A stretch of 7,826 bases of DNA from CAYQFQ01 sp964539415 (lineage in GTDB: Bacteria; Patescibacteriota; Minisyncoccia; Phycocordibacterales; GWA1-40-21). The notes beneath the pieces are model-generated. The model was not told the DNA's origin. It saw only the letters and a program-made list of their open reading frames with translations, and ran no database searches. The stretch covers positions 1 to 7,826 of the forward strand of contig CAZIID010000026.1 of the NCBI GenBank assembly GCA_964539415.1, given 5' to 3'. Both the position numbers and the translations under genes were made by a program. Position 1 is the stretch's first letter, and each line of letters begins with the position of its first letter. Below, one piece after another: positions 6,501-7,826 of this stretch.

Positions 6501-7276
6501 GACTTGGTTGAGTAACCAATCTCTGTAATCCATATCTTTTTCGAAGAATCACCATAGTCACTCATCAATTTCTTAAGACCATCTAATTCTCCTTGAAGTG
6601 TTTTACCAGACCAAGTACTAACTTCTGTTGGGGAAGCACTTCTATAGGGATGAATTGCCATTATATCAAAATAGTTTTTACCACCAGCGTCATAAATTTT
6701 CTTCAAGAACGCTACATCCGTTCCTGCCATTCCCGCCAAAACAACCTTCGCATCAGGATTTTTCTGTTTAATTACCGCATAAGCACCCTTAAGTAGTCTT
6801 ACGTATTCCGTCGCGTTTGGTGTAGGTTTCCAAAAACTAGGTATATTTGGCTCGTTCCAAACTTCCCAGTACTTTACTTCTGGATATCTCTCAACCATTT
6901 TACCGACAAAGTTAAAATAATCCTGGAAATTTCTTGGTGGGTACATCTTGTCTTCAGCACCGGAAGGGTCTGATGACGCCCATTTAGCAGTGTAGCCAAG
7001 CAAACCTAATATTTTTATGTTATTGTCTTTTGCGATTTTAAAAGCATTATCAACTTTTGTAAAATCAAAAACGCCCTTACTCTCTTCTATTTTACCCCAA
7101 TCAAAACCAATTCTCTGCATCGATACCCCGAGTTCTTTAATTGGAGCTACGTCTTTTGTATAAAGCTGATGTTCATTAATTCCATAAATCAAAGCTTGAA
7201 CATTCGAAATATTTACAGATAATACAAAAACAAAAGTGCTGACAATGACACCTAAAAATAAAAATAGATTCTTCAT
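3539..7276 (-). CDS. Secreted multidomain clan-A glycoside hydrolase-like protein with wall-binding and TSP1-like repeats, 1245 aa
   Basis: Probably a cell-surface or secreted glycosidase acting on an unknown glycan. A signal peptide (cut near V-Q-A, residue 29) leads into a TIM-barrel-like domain, about 30-336, of the GH39/GH5-like clan-A kind. W-N-E-P-N supplies the likely acid/base Glu142 and W-I-T-E-I-G the likely nucleophile Glu252; IHPY (208-211) and VFWYELRD (292-299) fit later barrel strands. Two peptidoglycan-binding-like domains follow (about 348-431 and 468-550), joined by a Pro-rich linker, then Ig-like beta-sandwich regions (about 563-657, 660-757 and 774-897), a Cys/Pro module (906-938) and six TSP1-like repeats (945-1216), each with four cysteines and a Trp. 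The 29-residue tail ends WNSIKSLFKR. There is no sortase motif or C-terminal membrane helix, so attachment is presumably through the wall-binding domains. The many cysteines imply disulfides formed outside the cell. The ATG has no Shine-Dalgarno; the signal peptide fixes the start. Enzyme class is moderately sure, substrate unknown. Confidence 0.88.
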   Translation of the reverse strand: MKNLFLFLGVIVSTFVFVLSVNISNVQALIYGINEHQLYTKDVAPIKELGVSMQRIGFDWGKIEESKGVFDFTKVDNAFKIAKDNNIKILGLLGYTAKWASSDPSGAEDKMYPPRNFQDYFNFVGKMVERYPEVKYWEVWNEPNIPSFWKPTPNATEYVRLLKGAYAVIKQKNPDAKVVLAGMAGTDVAFLKKIYDAGGKNYFDIMAIHPYRSASPTEVSTWSGKTLQGELDGLKKLMSDYGDSSKKIWITEIGYSTKSAKNWTYSVTETKQAEYLKSFFDIIKNYTSIEAVFWYELRDPCDSLANNPDWQHCGLGILNYDYSPKEAFTALKEIINPAGGNSKATSFIFTKNLILGSDNEEVRQLQIILNSDPDTAIIASGPKGNGTKGKEVTYFGNATKEAVQKFQKKYGILPVNGFVRALTREKLNLLLAGNLVVDPSPEPNANTVLPPDPIPSNAPAAPTVFNYVFTKNLTLGSDNEDVRQLQIILNSDPDTAIIAIGPKGHGTTGKEVTYFGVATENAVSKFQKKYGIAPAGGFVGPSTRNVLNSFKKKDSFNITESNQIDLRVNGDGTGDGKTTIFDTSTNAKKNFTVSWLASGSLSGCKGLSNSAVSNWNGDKKSLTGTETIEVGNINATTTLSLVCTSQTGEITAQVKIDRTPAFLLRSGPPSGTVSVNFTIDDKANYLGTSTTHFLKWNTTNAVSCIASSIPKLSRWDNNSKYNSGIEFVQLPVGTTNISLKCNNAKGVITESTLKAEINSSTYVAPPAVDNGEDKIKIKSPIVGANVERNEWTPINFVVKSGFSTATRINARLIGPIGGVQNDLYLGQFSTDLNGIPFNCAMAQADTDRMMLCDGTGLKFRALAGTTLGKYQIKFINAPTNVNHIDESWIGPEFNLVKNDGITNPVCPQFVPPAPGWCSTGTIVAQPKDANGCEVPPKCVTDSVTCTSFTYTPWSDCVNGTQTREKATKTPAGCTGGGPELSRTCTVNPVTCTSFTYTPWSACVNGIQTREKATKTPTGCTGGGPVLTQSCTASSVTCTSFTYTPWSDCINGTQTREKATKTPAGCTGGGPILSQPCTVPAVTCTSFTYTPWSACVNGTQTREKATKTPTGCTGGSPVLSRSCSVEPVTCTSFTYTDWSTCVDGQQTRTKASKTPAGCTGGGPVLTQSCTSVVPPVICTSFTYSAWSSCVNGQQTRTKTSKTPAGCTGGQPKLVRSCTTSMNTTVKNTATVSDTGIWNSIKSLFKR
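3629..4444 (-). repeat. Six tandem TSP1-like repeats at the C-terminus of the glycosidase
   Basis: Residues 945-1216 hold six units with consensus C-TSFTYTPWS-x-C-VNGxQTR, then KTPxGCTGGxP and a last Cys about 40 residues from the first. Units one to four are exactly 46 residues (138 bp); unit five is 48. The pattern W-S-x-C-x-x-G-x-Q-x-R is that of thrombospondin type 1 repeats. Units 1 and 3 share SDC...PAGC while 2 and 4 share SAC...PTGC, showing growth by doubling of a two-unit block. Confidence 0.9.
5627..6235 (-). repeat. Duplicated peptidoglycan-binding-like domains in the glycosidase
   Basis: Residues 348-431 and 468-550 are near copies set 120 residues apart. Each has the order FTKNL.LGSDNE.VRQLQ, then SDPDTAIIA, a Gly-rich GPKG.GT.GKEVTYFG loop, AT..AV.KFQKKYGI and a final GFV...TR..LN. 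This is the three-helix PG_binding_1 pattern with an inserted loop. A Pro-rich linker of about 36 residues separates them. They probably hold the enzyme on the wall. Confidence 0.85.
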
Positions 7277-7314
7277 ATTTGGCTTAATAAATATTAATAA
7301 TAAATATAGCTAAA

Positions 7315-7338
7315 TAGCCCAGACTGACTACTGGGCTA
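7315..7338 (-). terminator. Hairpin after the CapA-like gene, weak terminator
   Basis: TAGCCCAG (7315-7322) pairs perfectly with CTGGGCTA (7331-7338) around an eight-base loop. On the minus strand it is followed by TTTAGCTATATTTA, T-rich but not a clean run, so termination may be partial. It begins 48 bases past the stop of the CapA-like gene. The -10 box of the next gene touches its upstream edge, so the hairpin may instead form in that gene's leader. Confidence 0.5.
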
Positions 7339-7339
7339 A

Positions 7340-7348
7340 ATTATATCA
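7340..7348 (-). promoter_or_regulatory. Extended -10 box TGATATAAT before the glycosidase gene
   Basis: Minus strand 7348 to 7340 is TGATATAAT, identical to the boxes before recJ and the partial secreted gene. The predicted start near 7333 falls inside the adjoining hairpin and leaves a leader of about 57 bases with no Shine-Dalgarno. A TTGGTG (7370-7365) could be a poor -35 at 19 bases. Confidence 0.5.
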
Positions 7349-7386
7349 AATATTAAATAATTAGCACCAATAAGTGTTGATAATTC

Positions 7387-7826
7387 TTAAATCAATTCTG
7401 GTTGATAATCTTTATTGAGTTTTATTGTTCTTAAATCAACAGAACTAATCTTTTTTTCAGAAATTTTCACATCAAGGAGTCCCCCCGTCATCGTTTCAAC
7501 AGAGAAATACTGGTCAAACACAAAATTACCCAAACTATATGCAATATATGTATTTTTATATTTTTCAAGAGTCTGAACTACATGTGGATGAGTTCCAACT
7601 ACAAGATCTGCACCGAAGTCCACTGCAAGTCTCGCATATTTTTCTTGATAATTATTAGGTTCTACTTGATATTCAGTACCAAAATGAAACATTGCAACTA
7701 CTAAATCTGCGTTTTCACGAGCGACTTCGATTGAAGTTTTCAATTTTTCCTCTGAGATCATAGCAATCCCGGATTTCTCCCCTATTGCTTCATAATCACC
7801 TTTTCCAAACTCACTAAACGAAAGAA
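7387..7826 (-). CDS. CapA-type (PGA_cap) metallophosphoesterase-like protein, C-terminal part
   Basis: The frame is open from the window edge to TAA at 7387-7389, giving about 145 residues of the C-terminal part. An internal ATG at 7761 is not the true start, because the frame continues upstream (LSFSEFGKGDYEAIGEKSGI) without a stop. The PGA_cap family signature is clear: VVAMFHFGTEY with the metal-ligand-type His, GADLVVGTHPHVVQ with the paired histidines, and YSLGNFVFDQ near the end. CapA proteins have a calcineurin-like phosphoesterase fold and are needed for poly-gamma-glutamate capsule synthesis or export in Bacillus; in most other bacteria their role is unproven. No capB or capC partner is visible. 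The substrate here is unknown. Its promoter and N-terminus, including any signal or membrane anchor, lie outside the window. Confidence 0.88.
   Translation of the reverse strand, partial: LSFSEFGKGDYEAIGEKSGIAMISEEKLKTSIEVARENADLVVAMFHFGTEYQVEPNNYQEKYARLAVDFGADLVVGTHPHVVQTLEKYKNTYIAYSLGNFVFDQYFSVETMTGGLLDVKISEKKISSVDLRTIKLNKDYQPELI

Overview
The window looks like a piece of a small-genome, AT-leaning bacterium of the Candidatus Patescibacteria/CPR type, most likely Parcubacteria-like. That is an inference from three things. The large secreted protein carries peptidoglycan-binding-like modules and Cys/Trp thrombospondin-1-like repeats of a style I associate with that group. The one tRNA lacks an encoded CCA. 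Most starts have no Shine-Dalgarno sequence and rely on a TGATATAAT box. TGA ends two genes, which argues against the code-25 CPR lineages that read UGA as glycine.

Every gene I can support lies on the minus strand, so transcription runs from high to low coordinates. In that order they are: the C-terminal part of a CapA-type (PGA_cap) metallophosphoesterase-like protein (7387-7826, cut by the window edge); a hairpin and promoter; a 1245-residue secreted clan-A glycoside-hydrolase-like protein with two peptidoglycan-binding-like domains, Ig-like domains and six TSP1-like repeats (3539-7276); a strong terminator; recJ, possibly leaderless (1752-3467); tRNA-Ser(UGA) with its own terminator (1583-1708); a 550-base gene-free stretch that looks like a structured RNA with some tmRNA-like traits (about 1198-1560); a promoter with an 18-bp palindrome over its -10; a secreted beta-barrel-like protein (271-1071) with a terminator whose stem runs into its stop codon; and the first 44 codons of another secreted protein (1-134).

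The genes appear to be mostly single transcription units, since hairpins or terminators separate most neighbours. Three of them share an identical 9-base box, TGATATAAT, upstream of the start. Four of the five proteins point to the cell envelope or surface: the CapA-like protein, the wall-binding glycosidase, the barrel-like protein and the partial secreted protein. RecJ and the tRNA are housekeeping.

The least explained parts are the structured stretch at 1198-1560 and the barrel-like protein, which has higher GC and a strong Shine-Dalgarno sequence unlike its neighbours.
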